A DNA stretch of 64,000 nucleotides from an uncultured Lachnospiraceae bacterium (GCA_902788035.1 CADAIL010000008.1:30530-94529); one strand, 5' to 3'. Counted from the first letter of the stretch, positions 34,542-43,175 are shown. Notes: generated by a model from the letters alone, not told the origin. Numbers and translations are program-made.

Positions 34542-35042
34542 ATGAAACTGTCAAGACCCGCGTTTATCACATGCGCTGCCGCGATTGCGGCTGTATATGT
34601 CGTTCTGACACTGGTATTTGCCCCAATCTCATACGGGGAAGTACAGGTCCGCATTTCCGAATCACTCACGATCCTGCCGTTTTTCACACCGGCCGCAGTT
34701 CCGGGGCTTTTCATCGGATGCCTGATTGCAAACATAACAGGCGGAGCCATCATATGGGACATCATATTCGGCAGCGTCGCGACCCTGATTGGAGCCATAG
34801 GAACCTATAAGCTTAGAAATAACAGGTGGCTCGTCCCGCTTCCACCGATCATCTCAAACACTATCATTGTTCCGCTCGTCCTGAGATTCGGATATGGAGT
34901 CATCCTTCCGATCCCGCTGCTCATGCTCTTCATCGCAATCGGGGAGATCATCAGCTGCTACGTGCTCGGCGAGATCCTGCTAACGCTGCTTGCAAGATAT
35001 CGGGGGCGGATCTTCAGCAACCGTTCCGGTGAGGCAAAGTGA
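34542..35042 (+). CDS. queT: Queuosine precursor ECF transporter S component
   Basis: 166 residues with five to six transmembrane helices, matching the QueT family (COG4708). The N-terminal AAAIAAVYVVLTLVFAPISYGEVQVRISE, with PFFTPAAVPGLFIGCLIANITGG, is characteristic. It serves as the substrate-binding subunit of an energy-coupling-factor importer for preQ0/preQ1-like queuosine precursors, working with a shared EcfAA'T module encoded elsewhere. CTAAGGAGAAAAAA precedes the ATG. It is monocistronic with an unusual leader and a strong terminator. Confidence 0.9.
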   Translation: MKLSRPAFITCAAAIAAVYVVLTLVFAPISYGEVQVRISESLTILPFFTPAAVPGLFIGCLIANITGGAIIWDIIFGSVATLIGAIGTYKLRNNRWLVPLPPIISNTIIVPLVLRFGYGVILPIPLLMLFIAIGEIISCYVLGEILLTLLARYRGRIFSNRSGEAK

Positions 35043-35087
35043 AGATACACTATGCGCATTCATTGTAGACTTACGTCGCGAGCACGG

Positions 35088-35149
35088 CCCGTTCTGCCGG
35101 GTTGGTGCTACAAAAAGCGCCGCACTAATCACTTAGTGCGGCGCTTTTT
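35088..35149 (+). terminator. queT terminator with preceding family 3 motif
   Basis: A perfect hairpin of AAAAAGCGCCGCACTAA paired with its complement (35112-35149, loop TCAC). The preceding TTCTGCCGGGTTGGTGC matches the terminator-associated motif seen at 2324 and 23718. Confidence 0.9.
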
Positions 35150-35179
35150 GTGTTGAGTCAGGTATTTAACAGCCAGCCA

Positions 35180-35404
35180 TCACGGCTCAATTTCAATCTT
35201 CACAGCCTTATAGACATTGTCCTCCGGCTTTATGTCGGTGAAATCGGCAATGACCTTCACATTAGCGCCGGGCGCAAGCTGTGCTTTGTCAATGTGAGCT
35301 TTCTCAAAGTTGAACATGCACTTCACATTGTCCTCGAGAATGACTGTGACCGTATTTTCCGTGCAGGAATCAACAATTCCTCTGAAAGTGCGGCCCTTAT
35401 ATGG
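35180..35404 (-). pseudogene. Small conserved-looking ORF without a start codon
   Basis: A 74-codon reading frame ending TGA at 35180. It encodes a beta-rich sequence (FRGIVDSCTENTVTVILED ... ANVKVIADFTDIKPEDNVY, ending AVKIEIEP) with coding-like composition. It is closed upstream by TGA at 35405, with no ATG, GTG or TTG in frame until codon 27. It may be the decayed C-terminal domain of a larger protein, or an ORF needing an unusual start. It lies just downstream of the second SpoIIE phosphatase and opposite the queT terminator. Function unknown. Confidence 0.45.
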
Positions 35405-35443
35405 TCATTGCCAGAACAATGATATTGCGTTTCCCACATATTT

Positions 35444-37072
35444 TTACACATCACGCAATTCCAGGCACAGCATGGTCAAGTCGTCGAACTGCGGTGCTTC
35501 GCCAACGAATTCATCGACACGACTCCTGACCCCCTCGATGATTCCCTGCGGATCTCTGTCTTTATACGCGTCAAATGCCTGTATCGCCCGCTCTCTTCCG
35601 AACAGCTGATCATGGATATCCGTTGCCTCCGTGAGCCCGTCCGTGTACAGTAACATCTTATCCCCTTTCTCGAGCACGAATTCGAAATCCTTGTAGCGGG
35701 ATTCCTCAAAAGCAGCGAGCACGATGTTGTGTCTGGACTTCATGGGGGCAGTCTCACCGTTCCGGTGACAGATGAGCGCATCGTCGTGTCCGGCATTTGC
35801 CGCAATGACCTTGCCTGTGGACAATTCAAGAATACCCAGCCATACGGTGACGAACATACCCGACGTATTGTGTTCCGTGGCATCTTTGTTGACATAATCC
35901 AGGATATCCGCCGGGGTTCCGCCCACGCGCGCTCTATTGACAATCAGGATATTGATGACCATCATGAACAGGGCTGCCGGAATTCCCTTGCCCGAGACAT
36001 CGCCGATCACGATTCCCAGATGATCGTCATCGATCAGGAAAAAGTTGTAGAAATCGCCTCCGACCTCCTTGGCAGGCAGCATGAAGCCGTAAATGTCAAA
36101 GTCCGACCGGTCCGGAAATGCGGGGTACTCGTTCGGGATCGAGCCTTCCTGGATCGCTCTTGCAAATGCCAGCTCGGTCCCGATTCTCTCTTTCTCCGCC
36201 GTAGCAGTTGTCAGATTCTCAATATACCGGACCATGTCCGTCTCCATCGTATTGATGGATGCCGCGAGATTACGGAGCTCGGCGTATTTGCTTATTTCAC
36301 CGATTTCTTTGCTTTTTGTATTTTCTCTTGCAAATCTCGCCGCCTCCTCCGAGACAACTGTCACCGGGACCAAGATCTGTTTTCTTACAAAGACAGTGAT
36401 AAAAATCGCCGCGAGAACAGACATCACCAGCGTCGAAATAATAATCTTAATGAGGTACGGACGTCTTGCCCTGACCATTTCCATGATAGGCCGCTGTATG
36501 CAGAGAATCGCAGCGACTTCACCGTTAGAATTTTTAAGAGGCACCATCGTGGTCACATGAGGGTGCGACCCATCATTCGGTCTCATGCGGTAGACAGTCT
36601 CATGGACAGCTCTCTGCTCATAGATAGCTCTGTATTTCTGCCGATATTCTTCATTTGTCGTGTCGCGCTTATGTCCAAGCTCCCACTCCGTATAATTCGT
36701 TTTATCGACATCATTATTGATCAGATTAAAAACAGAGACAAATCTTCCGTAATCAGTCCGATCGACCATAATGACATAGATTATCGAAACGCCGATCCGC
36801 TTGGTATACGCATTAAGATACCGTCTGGACTGCTCATACTCATCAAGTTCTTCTCCGCGGAGATACTCATCCAGATGATCCCCATTGACCAGCGTCGTTG
36901 CCGTATCCGCAATATGATAGGTAGAAGTCTCATATTCTCTTTTGAACGAATCTGTAAAATTGAAAAAACCCGTCGTACAGACAAACGCGCCGAAAACGAA
37001 CAGCATCAAAACAATTGCGCCTATGATATTGGCTGCCATGCTGGAGCGGATTTTACGTACTATACCACTCAT
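35444..37072 (-). CDS. Membrane SpoIIE-type PP2C phosphatase (second copy)
   Basis: 542 residues. TM1 (13-38), a roughly 165-residue extracytoplasmic domain unrelated to that of the first copy, TM2 (207-228), a HAMP-like linker, and a SpoIIE domain (about 320-540). The domain has KEVGGDFYNFFLIDDDHLG, GDVSGKGIPAALFM and DDLTMLCLELRDV, so the PP2C metal ligands are intact. It begins 6 nt after the M20 amidohydrolase stop codon (AAGGTGA binding site), hence the same transcript. It may act on the same STAS protein as the 30883-33045 phosphatase, feeding a second signal into it. Confidence 0.9.
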   Translation of the reverse strand: MSGIVRKIRSSMAANIIGAIVLMLFVFGAFVCTTGFFNFTDSFKREYETSTYHIADTATTLVNGDHLDEYLRGEELDEYEQSRRYLNAYTKRIGVSIIYVIMVDRTDYGRFVSVFNLINNDVDKTNYTEWELGHKRDTTNEEYRQKYRAIYEQRAVHETVYRMRPNDGSHPHVTTMVPLKNSNGEVAAILCIQRPIMEMVRARRPYLIKIIISTLVMSVLAAIFITVFVRKQILVPVTVVSEEAARFARENTKSKEIGEISKYAELRNLAASINTMETDMVRYIENLTTATAEKERIGTELAFARAIQEGSIPNEYPAFPDRSDFDIYGFMLPAKEVGGDFYNFFLIDDDHLGIVIGDVSGKGIPAALFMMVINILIVNRARVGGTPADILDYVNKDATEHNTSGMFVTVWLGILELSTGKVIAANAGHDDALICHRNGETAPMKSRHNIVLAAFEESRYKDFEFVLEKGDKMLLYTDGLTEATDIHDQLFGRERAIQAFDAYKDRDPQGIIEGVRSRVDEFVGEAPQFDDLTMLCLELRDV

Positions 37073-37078
37073 TACGGA

Positions 37079-38275
37079 TCACCTTTCGTAAATCTCAGCT
37101 TCTGTCTCTGAAGCAAATGCAAAACATGCTGAGGCCATCACTTCGGCTGCCACCCTGATACCCGCATCATCCGCCTTAAAGCGGCTCTGATGCCAGGCGT
37201 AAGCCGTCTCGCCATGAGTTCCGCTGCCGATCCAGTAAAAGAACGAAGGGACCTTATCCATGATAATAGAAAAGTCCTCGCTTGCCAGCGTCGGCGGCAC
37301 ATCGATAACATTCTCACTTCCTACTGCTGCCTCGGCTGCCCGGACGGCGATTTTGTACATCTTCTCACTGTTGAACGTAAGCGGGAGTATCTCCCTGTAC
37401 TCGATCTCCGCCCTGCACTCGTAGGCTTCCGCAGTACTCCTCACCACATTCTCCATCCTCCGGACCGCCCTCTCCCTGGCCTCTACTGACAGAGCCCTTA
37501 TGCTGGCTGTCATCTCCACCTTGTCAACGACAAGATTTTCGATGCTGCCTCCGTGAATCGACCCGACGGACAGAACGACACTCTCCAGCGGATCTGTATT
37601 TCTGCTCACGATCGTCTGCAGGGACTGGATGATTGCAGCTGACGCGACGATCGGATCGACACACAAGTGCGGCATGGAACCGTGTCCTCCACGCCCGAAG
37701 ATCCTGATGACAAAATTGGTCTTTGCCGCCATGAGAGCTCCGTTCTTGCATACGACCTTGCCGACAGGGACTTCAGGCCTGTTGTGCTCACCGAAGAAAG
37801 CAGCCGGATGGATGACCTCAAAGAGCCCGGCATCGATCATCTTCCTGGCTCCGTCTGTTGTCTCCTCGGCTTCCTGAAAAAGAAAATCGACCGTTCCCAG
37901 CACCTCGCTACGATTTCTTGAAAGAATTATTGCCGCTCCGAGAAGTCCCGCTGTGTGAAAGTCGTGGCCGCAGGCATGCATGATGCCGGCTTCCCGCGAT
38001 TTCCAGGGCAGATCGTTATCCTCCGTCTGACAGATGGCATCGATATCGGCCCGAAGACCGATCTCACATCCTGGCTTTCCGCCGACAAGGCGCGCGACGA
38101 CACCCGTCGTCTCCTTTGGGAGCTCCAGGATCTCTATCCCCTCCAGGGATGACAGGAACGATTTGATATTCCCGCTCGTTCGAAGCTCTCTGTGTGAAAG
38201 CTCCGGGTACATGTGCATGTCGTGCCTGAAATCAATGATACGTGCCTCTTCTTCAGCTGTCAGTCTTATATCCAT
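37079..38275 (-). CDS. M20D-family amidohydrolase (N-acyl amino acid / peptide deacylase)
   Basis: A 398-residue metallopeptidase of the IAL/hippurate hydrolase group. HDMHMYPELSHRE is at the N-terminus; MHACGHDFHTA, FQEAEETTDGARKM and FFGEHNRPEVPVGKV follow, and the dimerisation domain has GRGGHGSMPH. The metal-binding Cys, His and Glu residues are present. It removes acyl or aromatic acyl groups from amino acids, exact substrate unknown. It has no signal peptide. Its close coupling with a sensor phosphatase is unusual and may mean that a deacylated product is sensed. Confidence 0.88.
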   Translation of the reverse strand: MDIRLTAEEEARIIDFRHDMHMYPELSHRELRTSGNIKSFLSSLEGIEILELPKETTGVVARLVGGKPGCEIGLRADIDAICQTEDNDLPWKSREAGIMHACGHDFHTAGLLGAAIILSRNRSEVLGTVDFLFQEAEETTDGARKMIDAGLFEVIHPAAFFGEHNRPEVPVGKVVCKNGALMAAKTNFVIRIFGRGGHGSMPHLCVDPIVASAAIIQSLQTIVSRNTDPLESVVLSVGSIHGGSIENLVVDKVEMTASIRALSVEARERAVRRMENVVRSTAEAYECRAEIEYREILPLTFNSEKMYKIAVRAAEAAVGSENVIDVPPTLASEDFSIIMDKVPSFFYWIGSGTHGETAYAWHQSRFKADDAGIRVAAEVMASACFAFASETEAEIYER

Positions 38276-38326
38276 TACAGTCCTCCTGCTGCCATACTCT
38301 GCTCGTGCCGCTCCCGGGGATTATCA

Positions 38327-39514
38327 TCACTTCGTCTTTCGGAACATGAACATCCTGGCCGCATTGATTCCGATCTTATAGGGCAGCGGCCGCAGGGCCT
38401 TATCTGCCTCTACAAGTTTTTTACGAATCGGAATATTCTGCGGACAGTGCTTTTCGCATTTGCCGCACTTTATGCACTGAGTCGCAAATGCCGGTTCCTT
38501 CGTCATCCCCACCGTCTGCGCGAACTGGAATCTTCCCTCGCTCTTTGACTCTATATACATCGTGTTGTAGCAGCGGAAGATTCCGGGGATATCGACCCCC
38601 TTGGGACATGGCATGCAGTAGCGGCATCCGGTGCAGCCGACTTTTTCATTTGCCCGAATGCTCTTTTTAATGGCCTCATAGGTCGCAAAATCAGCCTCCG
38701 TGAGATGACCTTCCTCTGCCTCAGAGGCGATGCGGCAGTTCTCCTTCACCATATCAAGTGAATTCATACCCGACAGGACGACTGTGACCTCTTTCTGATT
38801 ATACAACCATCGAAGTCCCCACTCGGCCGGCGACCAGCCGCGTCCGCTCTTTTTCATAGCCGAGAGTGCTCCCTTCGGAAGCATGTTTACGAGCTTGCCT
38901 CCCCGAAGCGGCTCCATGATGATGACCGGTATTCCTTTTTCAGCCGCAGCGCGAAGTCCCCTGACGCCCGCCTGGGAGACCTCGTCAAGATAATTATACT
39001 GGATCTGGCAGAAGTCCCAGTCATAGTCGTTCAAAACCTTGAGAAAATTCTCGGTATTGCCGTGATAAGAAAATCCAATATTCCGGATCTCTCCGCTCGC
39101 CTTCTTCTCCGTGATCCAGTCAACGATACCTACTTTCTTCAGCTTCTCCCACATAGCCACGTCCGTCACATGGTGCATCAGATAGTAGTCAATGTATGTT
39201 GTCCTGAGCCTTGTGAGCTCCTCGTTAAAATACTTATCCAGTTGCTTTCTGCTCCCGACCATGTACTGGGGAAGCTTTGTCGCGATGTTAATTTTCTCGC
39301 GGATGCGGTTCCTCTCAAAAATCTCGCCGATGGCTTCCTCGCTGCCCGGATAAATGTAGGCGGTGTCATAATAATTGACGCCCGCTTTGTAGGCGGCCAT
39401 AATTTCTTTCTCCGCCCTGGCAATATCTATACTGTTTCCCTTTTTAGTAAAACGCATGCAGCCGTAACCCAGTATCGACAATTTATTGCCGTATTTGTCG
39501 TCTCTGTATTGCAT
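38327..39514 (-). CDS. Aldo/keto reductase with C-terminal 4Fe-4S ferredoxin domain
   Basis: 395 residues. An AKR TIM barrel (about 1-280) with NYYDTAYIYPGSEE (catalytic Asp/Tyr), IATKLP and DYYLMHH. The C-terminus has two Cys clusters, CTGCRYCMPCPKGV and CIKCGKCEKHCP, for two iron-sulfur clusters. This architecture is common in anaerobic Clostridia; the physiological substrate is generally unassigned. It lies on the same strand as the M20 gene with a 51-bp gap and may be part of that transcript. Confidence 0.9.
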   Translation of the reverse strand: MQYRDDKYGNKLSILGYGCMRFTKKGNSIDIARAEKEIMAAYKAGVNYYDTAYIYPGSEEAIGEIFERNRIREKINIATKLPQYMVGSRKQLDKYFNEELTRLRTTYIDYYLMHHVTDVAMWEKLKKVGIVDWITEKKASGEIRNIGFSYHGNTENFLKVLNDYDWDFCQIQYNYLDEVSQAGVRGLRAAAEKGIPVIIMEPLRGGKLVNMLPKGALSAMKKSGRGWSPAEWGLRWLYNQKEVTVVLSGMNSLDMVKENCRIASEAEEGHLTEADFATYEAIKKSIRANEKVGCTGCRYCMPCPKGVDIPGIFRCYNTMYIESKSEGRFQFAQTVGMTKEPAFATQCIKCGKCEKHCPQNIPIRKKLVEADKALRPLPYKIGINAARMFMFRKTK

Positions 39515-39616
39515 AACGCTGCCTTTCTAATTACATGAAATTTCATGCCGGTTTGCACTCCGCGCTATGATTCCCGGCGGATCGCAGTATTCGTCCGACA
39601 GATTCAGCCAATCGGT

Positions 39617-40276
39617 TCAGCGCTTCAGATACCCGGCGGATACCGGAAAATCAAAATACGTGTCGGGGAACGGCTCGTCATTCAGAGTGAAATGCCACCA
39701 CTCACAGTCGATCGGGCTGAAACCGTTGCGGACCATGACCTGCTGCAGAATCATCCTGTTGTCATACTGCTGCTCGGTAATGCCCCTGTAATCCGGGTGT
39801 GAGACTTCGCTGAACATGTCGAACGGGCTGCCCATGTCGACTTCCTTCCCGGTGGCCATATCAAGCAGTGTCAGGTCGACAGTGGATCCCCTGCTGTGGC
39901 TGGACTGGCTTGCTATATAGCCTTTGGCAAACAGCTCCTGCTTTTCAAGGTCAGGGTAGAAATACGGCTTCATTCGAAGGTCCAGATCCTCGATTCCCCA
40001 CAGAACGAAGTGCTTAACTGCCCTCGCCGGACGGTACGTGTCAAATATCTTGAGCCTGTAACCGCGCACATTCATCTCGTTGCTCACGCTCTTTAAGGCT
40101 CTTGCCGCCTCCCTGGTCAAAAGGGCGCACGGCTCCTCATATCCGTCAATTCTGTCGCCGATGAAATTGTAGGTCGAATAATAACGGATCTCCTGAATGA
40201 TTCCCGGCACAAAATCCGCAAGTACCACGAAATCCGAAGGATCCATGATCACTTTCCGCATATAATCAATAGCCAT
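39617..40276 (-). CDS. D-alanyl-D-alanine dipeptidase, VanX/DdpX type
   Basis: 219 residues, peptidase family M15D. RPARAVKHFVLW, SSHSRGSTVDLTL (metal His and Asp) and CEWWHF (catalytic Glu, metal His) are conserved. GGAGACACTC precedes the ATG. It hydrolyses D-Ala-D-Ala in the cytoplasm, used for D-Ala recycling or as a nutrient. No VanH or VanA ligase is nearby, so a vancomycin-resistance role is not supported. It stands alone, with palindromic element E upstream. Confidence 0.9.
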   Translation of the reverse strand: MAIDYMRKVIMDPSDFVVLADFVPGIIQEIRYYSTYNFIGDRIDGYEEPCALLTREAARALKSVSNEMNVRGYRLKIFDTYRPARAVKHFVLWGIEDLDLRMKPYFYPDLEKQELFAKGYIASQSSHSRGSTVDLTLLDMATGKEVDMGSPFDMFSEVSHPDYRGITEQQYDNRMILQQVMVRNGFSPIDCEWWHFTLNDEPFPDTYFDFPVSAGYLKR

Positions 40277-40444
40277 TTGAGTGTCTCCGTTTTATCTCAG
40301 CTGCACAAAGCTCCGCTGGAGCATTGCTTCGCATGCTTAGGCACGCGAGGATACGCTCAGTATACCGCATGTTAACAATTTAACACAAACTGTCAGAAAA
40401 ACAAAGGTGTTCTGAACCAAAGCGCATTTTCGCCGGTTTGTGGT

Positions 40445-40641
40445 GTAACAGTTCAGACAGGCTGTTCTCACAGTTCGCAAGCGGAGCAAAGCATCCATCT
40501 TCGTGAGAAAAACATTGCGAGTCCGACTGAGAGACCAAAAAGCTTTAGCTTTTTTGGCTCGCAGGGAAGGACTTGCGTTTTTCGATGAAGATGATGTTTG
40601 CGCCGCATTCCGGTGCGCGCACAGCCTGTCTGAACTGTTAC
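40445..40641. repeat. Palindromic element family 2, copy E
   Basis: 197 bp. Outer arms GTAACAGTTCAGACAGGCTG (40445) and its complement (to 40641) are perfectly paired over 21 bp. Inner arms CATCTTCGTGAGAAAAACAT and CGTTTTTCGATGAAGATG are imperfectly paired, and the tip is AAAAAGCT-TT-AGCTTTTT. It lies between the VanX-type gene and the mannose-isomerase-like gene, inside a 396-bp gap with no other feature. Confidence 0.88.
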
Positions 40642-40672
40642 TTGTCGATACTGTCCCGGCACATCGCGGCTG

Positions 40673-42397
40673 TCAGCGATTTCTCACATAAGCCTTTATA
40701 AATACGATCTTCTCTCCGGGTGCGGCCGGTCTCACAGTGTATTTTCCGGCTGCCGCGGGTATGATGAAAGTCTCAGCGTAGTGGACAGTGTAGGGTGCAA
40801 ATGCTCCCTCCTCACTCTCTATCACAGCCTCCCTTCCGTCGATCAGATTGCATATATGGAACCCGTCCCCGGCATCGTGGTAAGATTTTCCGGTCTGTGT
40901 AAACCGCCTTGTCTCGATGAATTCGAACTCGTGAAGACCGGTGCGCTCTTCCATGACATCTTCTGTCTGACTAAGGGTCTCGAACTGATTGACAAGGTTC
41001 TCCCGCACCCACTCTGTCGTCCTGTTCCACTGGATATTTGCGAGCCCATCCTCAATGTGAATCGGCCGCGGAAGTCCGTCAAGACCGACGCGGTCCCAGT
41101 CCCAGAGCTTGAAGGTGAAATTGTAGGGTGTAGCGCTAATCTCGAGGACCATCGTATCTGCCGCTGAGCAGTGGATCGTCCCTGCCGGTATAAGAAAATG
41201 GTCATGTTTTTTACATGGGAAGAAATTCACATACTTTTCTGCCGGGAAAGAAATCTTTCCGGCCTCGGCAGCACGGAGATCGTCGGCCATCATTTGCATA
41301 TCGATCCCCTCGCGAAGCCCCAGATAGACACCTGAATTCTTCTTTGCGTCAAGAATATAGTAACTCTCATCCTGCGTGTAAGTCATGCCGAAGCGGGACC
41401 GGATGTACTCCGTCATCGGGTGGACCTGGAGCGAGAGATTCTGGCCTCCCATCGTGTCAAGGAAATCGAACCTGATCGGGAACTCCGCCCCGAAGCGGCA
41501 GTAGTTCTTCATGCCTAGGAGCTCGACCGGCCTGTAGAGGACAAGATCCATTGCCGGAATCTCGATGCGGACATCTCCGAATCGGAGGTACAGGCTGTTC
41601 TCCTCCGGCACCCCGTCAAAGCTCCATGCGTAATTAGGGGCATCTTTGGGCAGGTCGCAGACTTCCTTCATCCACTGTCCTCCCCAGACCCCCGGGTCAA
41701 AGTACGGAACGAGCCGGAACGGCTGTCTTGCGATCTGATCAAGCCCCATGCGCAGGGCAGCACCGGAGACCATCTTCGGATTTCCCGTCTCATTGGAATC
41801 CAGGAAATAATCGACGCTGTCAAAAATCTCCATCTTCCTCTTATCTGCAATCCGCCATTCGACAAAATAGCCGCGCTTTATCTTCCGCAGCGTGTCCTCT
41901 TTATAGTTCTTCTGTTTAAAGTTCGGCATCCCCCGCCTCATACGGAGCTGAATCTCCCAGCGGGCAAGGTCGCAGTAGATGAGCGTATCTCCCGGATGGA
42001 TAAGACCTGCTCCGACTCCAAAAATGCAGGTCCTGCCGGCAGACGGGACCTGTTCTCTTATCCTTATCAGGGCAAAGGGGTCGATAAAGTCCTCCATCCG
42101 GCCATAGTACATAATTCCCCTCACTCTGTCCTCTGTTATATGAGGCGCCATCATCTCCGTAAGCTTTTCGCCGTCAAAGAAAATGTCTTCACTGTCTATC
42201 ATAGTGTCCGGTGCGTAACTTTCAAGAATCAGCTGTCTGACCTCTGCATCGACTCCGGGGTAACACTCGACGACCAAAATGTGGTTCTTTTTATCACTGA
42301 GGTCTGCAAAGAAATCCTTAATCATCCCCTCCGAAAAGACCTGACCATCGAAACCTTTTACGACAGTTTCAGGGAATTTCTGATAATTACTTTTCAT
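40673..42397 (-). CDS. Mannose-6-phosphate-isomerase-like protein with extra N-terminal domain
   Basis: About 574 residues. The C-terminal part (about 220-574) is a class I phosphomannose isomerase-like cupin: SLQVHPMTEYIRS, DESYYILDAKKNS, HDHFLIPAGTIHCSA. The first 200 residues are not part of ordinary ManA. They contain ILVVECYPGVDAEVRQLI and GVGAGLIHPGDTLIYCDLARWEIQLRMRRG, reminiscent of a degenerate P-loop kinase fold. Whether it isomerises mannose-6-phosphate or another sugar phosphate is uncertain. I start at ATG 42397, which lies inside the end of the small upstream gene (11-nt overlap). Confidence 0.8.
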   Translation of the reverse strand: MKSNYQKFPETVVKGFDGQVFSEGMIKDFFADLSDKKNHILVVECYPGVDAEVRQLILESYAPDTMIDSEDIFFDGEKLTEMMAPHITEDRVRGIMYYGRMEDFIDPFALIRIREQVPSAGRTCIFGVGAGLIHPGDTLIYCDLARWEIQLRMRRGMPNFKQKNYKEDTLRKIKRGYFVEWRIADKRKMEIFDSVDYFLDSNETGNPKMVSGAALRMGLDQIARQPFRLVPYFDPGVWGGQWMKEVCDLPKDAPNYAWSFDGVPEENSLYLRFGDVRIEIPAMDLVLYRPVELLGMKNYCRFGAEFPIRFDFLDTMGGQNLSLQVHPMTEYIRSRFGMTYTQDESYYILDAKKNSGVYLGLREGIDMQMMADDLRAAEAGKISFPAEKYVNFFPCKKHDHFLIPAGTIHCSAADTMVLEISATPYNFTFKLWDWDRVGLDGLPRPIHIEDGLANIQWNRTTEWVRENLVNQFETLSQTEDVMEERTGLHEFEFIETRRFTQTGKSYHDAGDGFHICNLIDGREAVIESEEGAFAPYTVHYAETFIIPAAAGKYTVRPAAPGEKIVFIKAYVRNR

Positions 42398-42542
42398 CCT
42401 TCTCCTTCCGGCAGGGCGCACTGCATCCCGCACAGCTGCCGCACGAACACTGTCCACGGCGCTTTGAGCGTACTATATGAATTACAGCAAGCGTGACTGC
42501 GGCAATAATAATTAGTACTAAAACAATATCCCAAATATTCAT
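42387..42542 (-). CDS. FeoB-associated Cys-rich membrane protein
   Basis: A 51-residue protein. One transmembrane helix (about 4-24, MNIWDIVLVLIIIAAVTLAV) is followed by a basic stretch and a Cys-rich tail with Cys-Ser-Cys, then CAGCSAPC, six cysteines in about 14 residues. This layout matches the FeoB_associated family, thought to help ferrous iron uptake. feoB is 3 kb further along the same strand, not in the same operon. The gene overlaps the start of the isomerase-like gene. The binding site GAAG is weak. Confidence 0.8.
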   Translation of the reverse strand: MNIWDIVLVLIIIAAVTLAVIHIVRSKRRGQCSCGSCAGCSAPCRKEKDEK

Positions 42543-42577
42543 AATTCTTCACATATAGGTAAACCGTTTCATTATGT

Positions 42578-42628
42578 AAAAAAGCACGGCAATCCTGCCG
42601 ATTACCCAATCAGGCAGAATTATCGTGC
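42578..42628 (-). terminator. Terminator of the C-GCAxxG-C-C gene
   Basis: On the minus strand a long imperfect hairpin, GCACG paired with CGTGC and an inner CTGCC/GGCAG, is followed by TTTTTT. It separates this gene from the FeoB-associated gene. Confidence 0.8.
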
Positions 42629-42704
42629 AGATTCGCAGGCTCATGGTCGTGTCACAATTTCCTGCTCAGTCCGACCTCTGACGGAGCGCCGAGGCAATCC
42701 GGGT

Positions 42705-43175
42705 TCAGTTTTCGGAAGATTCCTGTTGTCGCATCTCACTAAGCATCTCATCCAAAATGGCTGCGGCATCCCTTACCAGCAGCGGACATGGCCGCCTTGA
42801 ATAGTACTCCTTTGTTCGCTCTTCAGGCACACCGCCGGGAGTGACAGGCACATTTTTCAGCAATTCCCTGCATATAATGGTCCCGTTCTTTTCTTTAAAG
42901 CGCCCTGCAAATGTCTGCACCAGCTTATAGTGGGCTTTCTTAGCCTCCTGATCGCGAGGTGCATCATAACCGCAGATTGCTCCGAGAGCCAGAAGTGCTC
43001 CGCTGACACCGCCGCACACTTCTCTCAGCCTGCCCATGCCGCCTCCAAAGGAAGAAGCAAGCCTAGCCGATTCTTCAAGCGACAGACCTGTTTCATCGCG
43101 GAAAGCGCAAAAAACTGACTGAGCACAGTTGTACCCCATCATGAATAGCCGTCTCGCTTCTTCTCCGTGGTCCAT
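42705..43175 (-). CDS. C-GCAxxG-C-C family redox-type protein
   Basis: 156 residues. Cys in YNCAQSVF, the motif CGGVSGALLALGAICG and the later ICRELL and RRPCP cysteines define the C_GCAxxG_C_C family. The family is widespread in anaerobes and suspected to bind a metal or act in redox chemistry, but has no proven function. ATG 43175 with AAGGAGACATTAAT is chosen over an upstream ATG that would add 28 poorly conserved residues. It is a single gene with terminators on both sides. Confidence 0.82.
   Translation of the reverse strand: MDHGEEARRLFMMGYNCAQSVFCAFRDETGLSLEESARLASSFGGGMGRLREVCGGVSGALLALGAICGYDAPRDQEAKKAHYKLVQTFAGRFKEKNGTIICRELLKNVPVTPGGVPEERTKEYYSRRPCPLLVRDAAAILDEMLSEMRQQESSEN

Noticed and set aside
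34352..34798. 148-codon minus-strand ORF opposite queT
   Set aside because: It is antisense to a clear queT gene, and its C-terminal repeats are the translation of the duplicated leader motif.
35150..35422. 90-codon plus-strand ORF
   Set aside because: It begins inside the queT terminator hairpin and is antisense to the more coding-like minus-strand frame at 35180-35404.
39617..40276. Vancomycin-resistance cluster
   Set aside because: A VanX-type dipeptidase and a distant VanY-type carboxypeptidase exist, but no VanH dehydrogenase or VanA-type ligase; lone VanX/VanY-type enzymes are common housekeeping peptidases.
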